A DNA stretch of 64,000 bases from Terribacillus saccharophilus (GTDB lineage Bacteria; Bacillota; Bacilli; Bacillales; Amphibacillaceae), in the NCBI GenBank assembly GCA_900110015.1, contig FOCD01000002.1:950207-1014206 (forward strand). The letters are read 5' to 3'. The notes beneath the pieces were generated by a model. It was not told where the DNA came from, did no database searches, and saw only the letters and a list, made by a program, of their open reading frames with translations. The translations under genes were made by a program, and so were the position numbers. This document shows, in pieces, positions 33,640 to 42,080 of this stretch; within the stretch, counting starts at the first letter, position 1, and each line of letters starts with the position of its first letter.

Positions 33640-35392
33640 CTGGTATCTCCCCTTTCTGATTGCTTGGTAGCTGGATGCGAATAGTCGTGCCTTCCTCTTG
33701 TTTACTTGTGATAAATAATGTCGCTTCATGATTATAAATGCCTTCCAGCCGTTCCCGTATGTTAATCAGTGCTGTTCCTGTGCCTGTTACCGAATCAACT
33801 GTCTGCCGCCCTGCTTGATTCAGCTTATCCTGTTCTATCCCATGTCCATTATCTTTAACAGTAATGCTGACATACTCTTCTTTTCTTTTGATACTGATAA
33901 CGATCGTTCCGTCTGCTTCTGTGTCACGAAATCCATGTTTCACACTATTCTCCACCAATGGCTGCAGCAGGAATGGCGGGACAAGAGTCTGTTCCAACCC
34001 TGGCTCAATCTCAAGCTGTAAGATGAATTTTTCCGGAAACCTAGCTTGCTCCAGTGAGATATATGCCCGAATATGCTCAATTTCCTTCTCAAGCGGAATC
34101 AGCATATGCCTTGCTCCCTGCAAGTTGCTTCGGAAAAAGCGGCTCAATTCCTGCAACAGCTGACGTGCCTGGTTCGGGTCTGTTCTGCAAAGAATTGAAA
34201 TCGTATTAATGCTGTTAAACAGAAAATGCGGATGAACTTGCGCTTGCAATGCTTTTATCTCCGCATTTTTTAACAGCTTGCTCTGCTGCTCAGCTTCAGC
34301 AAGCTCTAGCTGTGTAGAAAATAGATTAGCTAATCCTTCTGCCAGCTCCTGTTCTACCCTCGTCAAATCATTTGGATTCATGAAATACAGCTTTAATGTA
34401 CCAACTGTTTCCTCCCCGACTCGCAGTGGGAGAACGACCGCCGCACGCAGCGGGCAGTTTGGATGAGAGCATAAAATCTCTTCCTGTGATTTAGCCGTCA
34501 GTACACGTCCTTCCTGAAGCACACGTTTTGTTAGCTCGGTAGCAAAACCGTGGGTTGGTAAATGATGATCAGACCCGACGCCAACATGAGTTAGTACACC
34601 TTGTTTATCTGTGATTGCAATCGCATCGGCTTCTGTCCATTCCAGCATAATTTCAGCTACTTTATTACACGAATCTGTGTTCAGTCCTTTCCGAAAATAA
34701 GGAAGCGTCCTGTCTGCTATAGCAAATGCAGCATTCGTCTGCAGTGCGCGTGTTCGCTCCTGCTCACGCAGGATAATCTGGATGATAAGCATGAACAGCA
34801 GCATACCGATTCCATTGACTACGATCATCGGTAACCCGATGATTTGCACAAGCTGCCAAGCTGGTTCCATGTCTGATGCCATTAGCAAAATCAATGTCAT
34901 CTGGATGATTTCCATCGAGACGCCGATCAGGATAGCATACCCTGCTGTCAGCTGTTTTTTCTGTTTACGTCGACGTCCGAAATAGCCCGCTGCTAAACCT
35001 GCTAATACAGTTGAGATTGCACAAGCCTCAGCTGTGAATCCGCCCAGTAATAGTCTGTGTACGCCAGCTATCACGCCAACACCTAACCCTACAAAAGGTC
35101 CTCCCAGCAAGCCACCAATAGTCACTCCAAGAATTCGAGTATTTGCAATGGCACTATCCGCCTCAATGTCCAATAACCACGTGTTGGCCACGCGACTATC
35201 GCTATGTATCTCTACACCTGTATAATTGCTCAACACACCAAAGAATCCGAAAATCAGCAATAAAAGCAGTTTCTCTTTCATTGTTTGGTTGTGAAGAATA
35301 AGCCGTCGAAACGCTTTCAATTGGGAGAACAGGAACACCGTTATTAAGATGATACCCACCCGCTCAATCATTAATGGAACCAAACTCAGCAT
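33611..35392 (-). CDS. lytS: LytS-type sensor histidine kinase
   Basis: A 593-residue kinase. Five or six helices at residues 5-195 form the 5TM-LYT receptor domain. A GAF-like domain (about 225-360) follows, then the His kinase region with the phospho-accepting His in VHPHFLFNSINT (about 392) and the ATPase motifs PPFLLQPLVENSVKHG and DNGHGI. In B. subtilis LytS senses pyruvate and turns on pftAB, but here the third gene is a TPR protein instead. I start at 35392 with GGGGGGAG upstream. Confidence 0.92.
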   Translation of the reverse strand: MLSLVPLMIERVGIILITVFLFSQLKAFRRLILHNQTMKEKLLLLLIFGFFGVLSNYTGVEIHSDSRVANTWLLDIEADSAIANTRILGVTIGGLLGGPFVGLGVGVIAGVHRLLLGGFTAEACAISTVLAGLAAGYFGRRRKQKKQLTAGYAILIGVSMEIIQMTLILLMASDMEPAWQLVQIIGLPMIVVNGIGMLLFMLIIQIILREQERTRALQTNAAFAIADRTLPYFRKGLNTDSCNKVAEIMLEWTEADAIAITDKQGVLTHVGVGSDHHLPTHGFATELTKRVLQEGRVLTAKSQEEILCSHPNCPLRAAVVLPLRVGEETVGTLKLYFMNPNDLTRVEQELAEGLANLFSTQLELAEAEQQSKLLKNAEIKALQAQVHPHFLFNSINTISILCRTDPNQARQLLQELSRFFRSNLQGARHMLIPLEKEIEHIRAYISLEQARFPEKFILQLEIEPGLEQTLVPPFLLQPLVENSVKHGFRDTEADGTIVISIKRKEEYVSITVKDNGHGIEQDKLNQAGRQTVDSVTGTGTALINIRERLEGIYNHEATLFITSKQEEGTTIRIQLPSNQKGEIPDDDSLYRRG

Positions 35393-35482
35393 GCTGTCTC
35401 CCCCCACAATATGTATTAGTTCCATTTTATCGGAAAGGCTTCCAGTTTAATAGATAAGGCATCAAAATGTCTTGCTTTCTGT

Positions 35483-35488
35483 TATAAT
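35483..35488 (+). promoter_or_regulatory. Extended -10 of the small membrane protein gene at 35526
   Basis: TGTTATAAT, an extended -10 about 40 bases before the ATG. The -35 is weak. Confidence 0.45.
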
Positions 35489-35525
35489 AGTACGAGTTTA
35501 ACATCCGTTTAGGAGGCTTTTATTT

Positions 35526-35729
35526 ATGTTAAAAAAGAACGCCCTTTATATACTCTTCCTTGGTACACTTTGTATTCTCGCAGGAATTGGTGTGATGATT
35601 TGGGCTAGCGATAAATTTTACTTAGGAATTGCTTTTGTTGTGCTTGGACTAGTCTATGGATTGGCTGGAATTTTGCTGTACCGCAGATCTAAAAAAATAG
35701 CTGCGACTAAGCACGAGCCTAAAGAATAA
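35526..35729 (+). CDS. Small two-helix membrane protein
   Basis: A 67-residue protein with helices at about residues 5-27 and 32-52 and a basic tail (YRRSKKIAATKHEPKE). TAGGAGG lies about 9 bases before the ATG. Family unknown to me. Confidence 0.7.
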   Translation: MLKKNALYILFLGTLCILAGIGVMIWASDKFYLGIAFVVLGLVYGLAGILLYRRSKKIAATKHEPKE

Positions 35730-35799
35730 TCGGAGGAATTCAGCTTTTCGTGTGGCCACTTTTTTATAATATCTTTCGATTATAAAGGGAGGAAAGGCG

Positions 35800-35901
35800 A
35801 TGAAATTATCTATAAAAATAAAGCTGGAAATCTCCCCATATGCTGCAGCTGGCATCGCTGCAGCAGCTTGTTTCTTCATCATCAAGAAAATTCGCAGCTA
35901 A
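35800..35901 (+). CDS. 33-residue membrane-associated peptide
   Basis: It begins MKLSIKIKLEISPYAAAGIA and ends AAACFFIIKKIRS: one Ala-rich hydrophobic helix flanked by lysines. GGGAGG lies 7 bases before the ATG, a TATAAT box is at 35766-35771, and a terminator starts 6 bases after the stop. A complete set of gene signals around so short an ORF makes it likely to be real. Function unknown. Confidence 0.6.
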   Translation: MKLSIKIKLEISPYAAAGIAAAACFFIIKKIRS

Positions 35902-35906
35902 TACAT

Positions 35907-35945
35907 AACCGCCTTGCTTTCTATAAGCTTGGCGGTTTTCATTTA
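35907..35945 (+). terminator. Terminator after the 33-residue peptide gene
   Basis: AACCGCC and GGCGGTT arms with an inner GCTT/AAGC stem, then TTCATTT. Confidence 0.75.
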
Positions 35946-35997
35946 TCTTCAGTAAGGGAATAGTCCTACAAGAAAATTTTGGAGGACAGGTGATCAG

Positions 35998-37680
35998 ATG
36001 GAGAAGAAGTACTGGAAGGAAAGTGTTATCTACGAATTGTACACCCGCAGCTTTAAAGACAGCAATGGAGACGGAATCGGCGATTTCGGCGGCATCTTAG
36101 ATAAAATAGATTACTTAGAATATCTTGGAGTGGATACAGTATGGCTTCCGCCTATTTATGTATCCGCTGATGTTGACCACGGCTATGATGTAAAGGATTT
36201 CAGATCCATTCAGCAAGTGTACGGGACAATGGAACAATTTGAAAACATATTAGCAGCATTTCATCGTCGCGGCATTAAGCTTGTTCTCGATATTGTACCG
36301 AATCATACCTCCATTGAGCATGAATGGTTCCAGCAAGCAAGATCCTCTAAAGATAATCCTTATCACGATTATTATATATGGGAACAAGGAAACCCCGCTG
36401 GCACTCTTCCTTCGAATTGGCGCTCCCATCTTGGACGCTCTGCGTGGACGTGGAATGAACAAACTGAGGAATATTATTTGCATTTGTACAGCGACAAACA
36501 GCCTGATTTGAATTGGGATAACCCGCAAGTCCGCCAAGAAATATATAACATTATGCGTTTCTGGCTGGAAAAAGGAATTGATGGCTTCCGTATTGATGCA
36601 GTAAATGTCATCTCGAAAGATCGGCGCTTCCCAGATTCAGATCAAGAGACATTACAGGCTAAAGGTGAGGCATACTTTAAAAACGGGCCGCACATCCACG
36701 ATTATCTCCACGAAATGAACAGAGAGCTGAAAAAGGACTTCGAATTTTTCACAGCAGGTGAAACCTCTGCCGTACATGATCATGATGTACTTCAGTATAC
36801 AAAGCAAGAGCGAGAAGAATTGGATATGGTACTATCTGCAGAAGCTTCTGAACTCGCTGATCAGGATGAAGATAAAAACAAAAGTAAGAAATGGACAGTA
36901 CATGATTTCCGGGAAGTACTTCGTAAATGGCAGAAGGACGTCGGCGATGGTGGCGGCTGGTTCGGCTTATACCTCAGCCACCATGATGCACCGCGAATGG
37001 TTTCTACCTTTGCCGATGATGGAGAATATAGGATTCCATCGGCAAAGCTGCTAGCTACTATGCTGCATACTTTGAGAGGAACGCCGTTTATTTTTCAGGG
37101 AGAAGAACTTGGTATGACCAATTATCCGCATTTCGATTCTATTGATTCAATAGATGATCAAGAGGCACTCAGCTACTATGATTTGAAAGTGAACGAGCAA
37201 GGTGCTTCCGAAACGACTATTATGGACCGAATACGTGAGAAGACCCGTGACCATGCTAGGACTCCAATGCAGTGGGATACATCTGATCAAGCAGGATTCA
37301 CAGATGGTACACCTTGGCTTCCAGTCAATCCAAATTATAAGGAAATAAACGTGCAGTCAGGTGTTGATAATCCAGATTCCGTACTGCAGTTCTATCGTAA
37401 GTTGATTCGACTGCGTAAAGAAAATTCCATCATGGTGTATGGAGACTTTGAGATTATCCTAAATGACCACGAGCAAATCTTTGGATATATACGTCGTCTG
37501 GAAAATGAGGAATGGGTTATCCTGCTGAATATGACGGATAAAGAAGCAAAATACGATATCCCCAGCGAGTGTGTGGATGATTGGGATAAAAAGCATTGTG
37601 TTCTCAGCAATTATCCACATGTGGATAATAAAAATACATTACAACCATACGAAGCAATTGTGTATAAGTATGAAAAATAA
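35998..37680 (+). CDS. malL: GH13 alpha-glucosidase (oligo-1,6-glucosidase type)
   Basis: A cytoplasmic glycoside hydrolase of 560 residues that cuts short alpha-glucosides such as isomaltose or sucrose. GH13 regions are visible: DIVPNHTS (region I, about 98-105), GFRIDAVN (region II, nucleophile Asp, about 197-204), FTAGET (region III, acid Glu, about 253-258), and LSHHDAPR (region IV). Region IV reads His-His-Asp-Ala rather than the common Asn-His-Asp-Gln. The calcium-site pattern DSNGDGIGDF (about 21-30) is also there. GGAGGA precedes the ATG. No sugar transporter or regulator is adjacent. Confidence 0.88.
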   Translation: MEKKYWKESVIYELYTRSFKDSNGDGIGDFGGILDKIDYLEYLGVDTVWLPPIYVSADVDHGYDVKDFRSIQQVYGTMEQFENILAAFHRRGIKLVLDIVPNHTSIEHEWFQQARSSKDNPYHDYYIWEQGNPAGTLPSNWRSHLGRSAWTWNEQTEEYYLHLYSDKQPDLNWDNPQVRQEIYNIMRFWLEKGIDGFRIDAVNVISKDRRFPDSDQETLQAKGEAYFKNGPHIHDYLHEMNRELKKDFEFFTAGETSAVHDHDVLQYTKQEREELDMVLSAEASELADQDEDKNKSKKWTVHDFREVLRKWQKDVGDGGGWFGLYLSHHDAPRMVSTFADDGEYRIPSAKLLATMLHTLRGTPFIFQGEELGMTNYPHFDSIDSIDDQEALSYYDLKVNEQGASETTIMDRIREKTRDHARTPMQWDTSDQAGFTDGTPWLPVNPNYKEINVQSGVDNPDSVLQFYRKLIRLRKENSIMVYGDFEIILNDHEQIFGYIRRLENEEWVILLNMTDKEAKYDIPSECVDDWDKKHCVLSNYPHVDNKNTLQPYEAIVYKYEK

Positions 37681-37690
37681 TAGAACATTA

Positions 37691-37723
37691 AAGAGGAGTG
37701 TCTGCTAGGCACTTCTTTTTTAA
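37691..37723 (+). terminator. Terminator after the glucosidase gene
   Basis: AAGAGGAGTG, loop, CACTTCTTTT with G-U pairs, followed by a T-run. Confidence 0.65.
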
Positions 37724-37828
37724 TATGAAGAATTTGCTAATAATGTGTCAAATTCTTGACATATCTAGTTCAAAAGTTCATCATAAAGTCGTAGGATAAT
37801 TTACCTAAACAAACTGGGGGTAACGCAT

Positions 37829-38572
37829 ATGTCAACAATCGAAGGAAAAGTAGCAATCGTTACAGGAGCAGCATCTGGTATCGGTCTTGCAGCTGCAGAA
37901 GCTTATGTTAAAAAAGGCGGTAAAGTAGTTATTGCAGACTACAACGCTGAAGCAGGACAAAAAGAAACTGACAGACTGAAAGCAGCTGGCGGAGACGTTC
38001 TATTCATCGAGTTCAACGCTGCTGAACAAGATTCTATTAAGAATTTGATCGATCAAACTGTTTCACACTACGGTCAAGTTGATATTCTTGTTAACAACGC
38101 TGGTATCGGCGGCATGGGCGCAACTCATGAGCTATCTTATGAAGATTACCGCAAAGTAATCGCAATCAACCAGGATGGTATTTTCTTGGCTTCCAAATAT
38201 GCTATTCAAGAAATGCTGAAATCAGGCGGCGGTGTCATCATCAACACGTCTTCTGTACTAGGCTTCGTTGCACAGCCTGGCGCGTTCTCTTACAACGCCA
38301 GCAAAGGTGCTGTAAACACATTGACTAAATCTCTAGCTGTGGAATATGGCGATAAAAACATTCGTGTTAACGCTGTAAATCCAGGCTTCGTTGAATCAGG
38401 AATGGTAAACAAAGAAGCTCTTGGAGACTTCTATGATAGCCTTGTAGCGAAACACCCAATTGGCCGTCTTGGCAAAGCGGATGAAATCGCACACGCTATC
38501 GTATTCTTGACAGAAAACGACTTCGTAACAGGTGAAACGCTTGTAGTTGATGGTGGTTACCTAGCTCAGTAA
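37829..38572 (+). CDS. SDR-family oxidoreductase
   Basis: A 247-residue short-chain dehydrogenase. TGAASGIG is at about 12-19, NNAG at about 88-91, catalytic Ser in NTSSVLG, Tyr-x3-Lys in YNASKGAV, and PGFVESGM near 185. It is close to the 3-oxoacyl reductase and glucose dehydrogenase-like groups. GGGGGT lies 8 bases before the ATG. A TTGACA box lies 70 bases upstream. It stands alone. The substrate is unknown. Confidence 0.9.
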   Translation: MSTIEGKVAIVTGAASGIGLAAAEAYVKKGGKVVIADYNAEAGQKETDRLKAAGGDVLFIEFNAAEQDSIKNLIDQTVSHYGQVDILVNNAGIGGMGATHELSYEDYRKVIAINQDGIFLASKYAIQEMLKSGGGVIINTSSVLGFVAQPGAFSYNASKGAVNTLTKSLAVEYGDKNIRVNAVNPGFVESGMVNKEALGDFYDSLVAKHPIGRLGKADEIAHAIVFLTENDFVTGETLVVDGGYLAQ

Positions 38573-38580
38573 TATAAATA

Positions 38581-38613
38581 AAAGGAGAACAGCTAAGCTG
38601 TTCTCCTTTTTTA
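38581..38613 (+). terminator. Terminator after the SDR gene
   Basis: AAAGGAGAACAGC, three-base loop, GCTGTTCTCCTTT, then TTT. Confidence 0.85.
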
Positions 38614-38716
38614 GTAAAAATTTTATAAGCACTTCTATTAGAAGGTTAGAATTCGCCATCATCCGGCCTATCCCACCTATTTCAGTCTTTTTATTATTAA
38701 GGCATCCTTTTATCTT

Positions 38717-39904
38717 CTAAATAACTTTCTTCGGTTCTCCAAAAAACTGGTGGGCATATGTATTCCGAACAGACATAATAATTCCCAGCAGGATCATATT
38801 AGAAAATAAAGAGCTCCCTCCATATGTCAAAAAAGGAAGAGCGATACCTTTAACTGGTAACATTCCCTCTACCATACCGATGTTCTGTACTATTTGTATA
38901 GTGAGACTCAAAGCCAAGCCGGCACATATATACGTTCCAAAGGGATCATTACTCTTAGATCCTATTTCTAAAATTCTAGTAATTAGCAGGAAAAAGAGCA
39001 AAATTACAACTGCCCCTGTCAGAAATCCTCCCTCTTCTGCAATAGAAGCAAAGATAAAATCTGTGTGCTTTTCAGGAACATACACGTTTCCCCCTTCTAT
39101 TCCTTTTCCTGTTAACCCTCCTGTCCCAACTGCCAAGACAGATCTTCGGCTTTGAAAGGCTTGATTGCTGTTATCACTTGGATCCAGCCAACCTATAATC
39201 CTATCCTGCTGATGGGGTTTTAGCTTAGGTATTAGGTCATCATAAATAATGTCCGGCTTAAATAAAAATAAGCAAGTAATTATACTGATAGCTAGTAATG
39301 GTACCAGTATGCCTATTGTCACTACAATCTTATTAAGCTTTATCATTCCTAACATTGCCACTATCGCAAACATGTAAAGCATAACCATACCTGTATCTGG
39401 CTGCTGATAGACAAGTAAGCTAGGAGGAATCGTCACGAGCAATATCTTACCCAATAGAAGTAAATCCTCCTGCATTGTTCTGTTAGGACGCTTTTCTTTA
39501 AGTTCTGCTATCAATTTAGCTACTATTATAATTAAGCTGATACGGAAAAACTCTGATGGCTGAATAGATCCTACGAAAGGGATACTGAACCATCTTTTCG
39601 CCCCAAGTATATTAGGCGCAATCGATTCTGGTGCGATAGTAAGAAACAAAAGCGACAAAACTGAAACAATGTAGAATGACCAAGCTAGTAAACGAAGCTG
39701 ATTTAAATCCAAGAGTCTGAACAATAACAATAAAGTAAAGCCAATTACATAATTGATAAATTGCTTCAACGCAAAATTCTGGCTACCGAATTGTCCTCCA
39801 GACTGTGTACTAAAAATGAACAAAATACTGATTCCGCACAACAAACATAATATGATCAAGATTGGCTTATCCAGCTCGTCCAATCGCAATTTCTTTACAA
39901 ACAT
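38717..39904 (-). CDS. SEDS-family peptidoglycan polymerase (RodA/FtsW), second of a tandem pair
   Basis: A 395-residue, ten-helix protein. SEDS signatures are visible: AKRWFSIPFVGSIQPSEFFR (about 102-121), QQPDTGMVMLYMF (about 165-177), EKHTDFIFASIAEEGG (about 279-294, with the functional Asp), and LPFLTYGGSSL (about 362-372). Such enzymes polymerise lipid II with a partner class B PBP. None is beside it. It begins 2 bases after its tandem partner and its ribosome site (AAGAAGG) lies inside that gene's last codons. Whether it acts in elongation, division or sporulation is not clear. Confidence 0.87.
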   Translation of the reverse strand: MFVKKLRLDELDKPILIILCLLCGISILFIFSTQSGGQFGSQNFALKQFINYVIGFTLLLLFRLLDLNQLRLLAWSFYIVSVLSLLFLTIAPESIAPNILGAKRWFSIPFVGSIQPSEFFRISLIIIVAKLIAELKEKRPNRTMQEDLLLLGKILLVTIPPSLLVYQQPDTGMVMLYMFAIVAMLGMIKLNKIVVTIGILVPLLAISIITCLFLFKPDIIYDDLIPKLKPHQQDRIIGWLDPSDNSNQAFQSRRSVLAVGTGGLTGKGIEGGNVYVPEKHTDFIFASIAEEGGFLTGAVVILLFFLLITRILEIGSKSNDPFGTYICAGLALSLTIQIVQNIGMVEGMLPVKGIALPFLTYGGSSLFSNMILLGIIMSVRNTYAHQFFGEPKKVI

Positions 39905-39906
39905 AG

Positions 39907-41037
39907 TTAACGCCTTCTTTCCACCAAAGGAATGCGGATATGCTTGGCATTCCGAGATATCTGCAAAATAATTCCCATCGTAAACAAATTCACAATAAGA
40001 GAAGAACCGCCATAACTAATAAAGGGCAGTGGTATCCCCGTAATTGGTAAAAGACCGGCAACTGCTCCTAAGTTAAAAACTACTTGAACCATGATTTGAA
40101 ACAAAAAACCAATCGTCAATAAAGTTCCGTATGAATTCTTTGCTCGCAATGCTATGTAAACTCCCTTTATAAGAAGCCCAAAATAAAGGAAGAACACTAC
40201 AGCCAGCCCCAAAGTCCCCAGTTCCTCCAAAACGACAGCCATAATGAAATCGGTATGAGCTTCGGGGAGAAAACCGAGTTTCTGAACACTGCCTCCCACA
40301 CCTTTTCCAAACACACCACCAGAAGCGATGGCTTCATAACCATTAATCAGCTGATAGCCTTTCCCATTTGGATCACTAAATGGGTTTTGAAAGGATAGGA
40401 TGCGAGCTAAACGATAAGGAGCAGATACAGCTAGATAAATAACAGCACACACACCCACTCCAGCGATTGCGAACAGATGACGTTTCTTGATTCCCGCACA
40501 TAGCAAAATAAAGAAACAAGGTATTGCTATTGAAGTAGCAGTCCCTAGATCCGGCTGCATAAGAATGAGCAAGAATACCACACCTAATAGTAATAGCGGC
40601 GGTAATAATTCTTTTCTGAAACTTGTAAGTGCCTTATGTTTTTTTCCGCAAACAGATGCAAAATAGACGACCATTGTAAACTTCACGAATTCTGCCGGCT
40701 GAAGAACGAAAGGGCCTAACTGCAGCCAGCGCTGGGAGTTATTCCGAACTTCTCCAAACCAAGGTGTGAGAACAAGTATGAGTAGTATGATTGATCCTAT
40801 AACAAGAAGCGGACTCCATTTTTGATATAGCTTGTAGGGCAGAAAAAAACCCATTGTCATAGCAAAGATGCCGATCAAAAAAGATATCCATTGTCGATGA
40901 AAAAAGAAGTTTGAGGCATTATATTTTATTGAACCTAATGGATAGCTAGCGCTATACACCATGATCAATCCAAATAAACAAATACATATAACCAAAAAAA
41001 GTAATGTCTTATCTAGCTCTTTTATTTTCGATAACAT
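39907..41037 (-). CDS. SEDS-family peptidoglycan polymerase (FtsW/RodA), first of a tandem pair
   Basis: A 376-residue membrane protein with NNSQRWLQLGPFVLQPAEFV (about 98-117), MQPDLGTATSI, LPEAHTDFIMAVVLEELG (with the functional Asp) and LPFISYGGSSLIVN. I start at the ATG 41037, with GGAG 9 bases upstream. The TTG at 41052 is poorer. The pair is transcribed leftward from a promoter whose -35 box lies in the large palindrome shared with uppP. Two SEDS genes in tandem, besides the housekeeping copies expected elsewhere, is unusual. Confidence 0.87.
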   Translation of the reverse strand: MLSKIKELDKTLLFLVICICLFGLIMVYSASYPLGSIKYNASNFFFHRQWISFLIGIFAMTMGFFLPYKLYQKWSPLLVIGSIILLILVLTPWFGEVRNNSQRWLQLGPFVLQPAEFVKFTMVVYFASVCGKKHKALTSFRKELLPPLLLLGVVFLLILMQPDLGTATSIAIPCFFILLCAGIKKRHLFAIAGVGVCAVIYLAVSAPYRLARILSFQNPFSDPNGKGYQLINGYEAIASGGVFGKGVGGSVQKLGFLPEAHTDFIMAVVLEELGTLGLAVVFFLYFGLLIKGVYIALRAKNSYGTLLTIGFLFQIMVQVVFNLGAVAGLLPITGIPLPFISYGGSSLIVNLFTMGIILQISRNAKHIRIPLVERRR

Positions 41038-41093
41038 ATCGAGCATCTCCAATTAAGAAAACTAAGTCATTTAGAAAATTACCGGCTTTCGCC

Positions 41094-41123
41094 ATGATAG
41101 CGGTAGTGTTGACAAAATGTCAA
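41094..41123 (-). promoter_or_regulatory. Promoter of the tandem SEDS genes
   Basis: Minus strand: TTGACA, 18 bases, TATCAT. The -35 is the inner end of one arm of the palindrome at 41097-41135. Confidence 0.6.
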
Positions 41124-41139
41124 CACTACCGCTATTTTT
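41097..41139. promoter_or_regulatory. Perfect 18-base inverted repeat (operator and/or plus-strand terminator) between SEDS genes and uppP
   Basis: ATAGCGGTAGTGTTGACA, AAA, TGTCAACACTACCGCTAT: eighteen perfect pairs, then TTTTC on the plus strand. The inner part GTTGACAAAATGTCAAC recurs 42 bases away as TTGACAAAACATCAAC, which holds the -35 of the uppP promoter. Confidence 0.7.
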
Positions 41140-41150
41140 CTCCATTATCA

Positions 41151-41179
41151 TTGACAAAACATCAACAATTCTATATGGT
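41151..41179 (+). promoter_or_regulatory. Sigma-A promoter of uppP
   Basis: Consensus TTGACA, 17 bases, TATGGT. The -35 lies in TTGACAAAACATCAA, a near copy of the palindrome core upstream. Confidence 0.75.
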
Positions 41180-41225
41180 ATCTTAGTGAGAAAAAAGTCA
41201 GAAACAAACAGTGAGGAAAATAATT

Positions 41226-42038
41226 ATGGATTTTTGGATTTTGATTTTCAAATATCTCTTTTTAGGTCTTGTTCAAGGAATATCTGAACCAATTCCTATC
41301 AGTTCGAGCGGACATTTAATCATTGCCCAGCATCTATTAGGTATTGAAGTAAAGGATTTAAGCTTTGAAGTAGTCGTCAACACAGCTTCCCTTATTGCTG
41401 TGGTACTGGTTTATAAGAATCAAATAGCCAGATTATCTGTGTCCTCTTACCAATACATAGTGAAACGAGAAGAAACAAAAAAAGATGATTTTAATCTCGT
41501 CCTCTATCTTATTATTGGGACGATACCAGCCGCATTATTGGGACTATTATTTAATGATTTTATTGGGGAAAATCTGAAGAGTACATTTACAGTAGGCATC
41601 GCACTACTTTTAACTGCAATATCTTTATTCCTAATCAGAAATATCAAAGGAACGAAAGATATGAAAAAGATAGGCTGGAAAGAGGCTCTATTGGTTGGAC
41701 TTGGGCAATCAATTGCTCTTATTCCTGGTGTAAGTCGCTCTGGAGCGACAGTGGTGACAGGGATGCTGACAGGGATGAATCGAGACACAGCATTAATGTT
41801 CTCCTTTTTACTATATATACCGGTAAGCTTTGGTGCTAGTATCCTAGAGATACCTGACATGTTCAGTCAAAATATTACTTCGGATTATTTAATCGCGTAT
41901 GCTGTAGCGTTTGTTGCATCTCTTATCGGTACTTATTTTGCTTTGAAATGGTTTATTGATGTCATGAAAAAAGGTAAATTAATATATTTCTCTATCTATT
42001 GCTTATTCTTAGCGATTATCACATTGTTTCTATTATAA
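41226..42038 (+). CDS. uppP: Undecaprenyl-diphosphate phosphatase (UppP/BacA)
   Basis: This membrane enzyme dephosphorylates C55-PP so the lipid carrier can be reused in wall synthesis. Extra copies give bacitracin resistance. The 270-residue chain has the two active-site motifs: QGISEPIPISSSGHLI (about 15-30, Gln where E. coli has the first Glu) and LIPGVSRSGATVVTGML (about 170-186). I start at the ATG 41226, with GAGG 9 bases upstream. The GTG at 41211 lacks a ribosome site. It is divergent from the SEDS pair and shares a control region with it. Confidence 0.93.
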   Translation: MDFWILIFKYLFLGLVQGISEPIPISSSGHLIIAQHLLGIEVKDLSFEVVVNTASLIAVVLVYKNQIARLSVSSYQYIVKREETKKDDFNLVLYLIIGTIPAALLGLLFNDFIGENLKSTFTVGIALLLTAISLFLIRNIKGTKDMKKIGWKEALLVGLGQSIALIPGVSRSGATVVTGMLTGMNRDTALMFSFLLYIPVSFGASILEIPDMFSQNITSDYLIAYAVAFVASLIGTYFALKWFIDVMKKGKLIYFSIYCLFLAIITLFLL

Positions 42039-42041
42039 AAA

Positions 42042-42080
42042 TACCCCGGCCAAGCATCGCTTGACCGGGGTGTTTTTTTA
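42042..42080. terminator. Bidirectional terminator between uppP and gntP-like genes
   Basis: ATACCCCGGCCAAG, loop, CTTGACCGGGGTGT, then TTTTT on the plus strand and TATTTTTATA on the minus. Confidence 0.85.
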
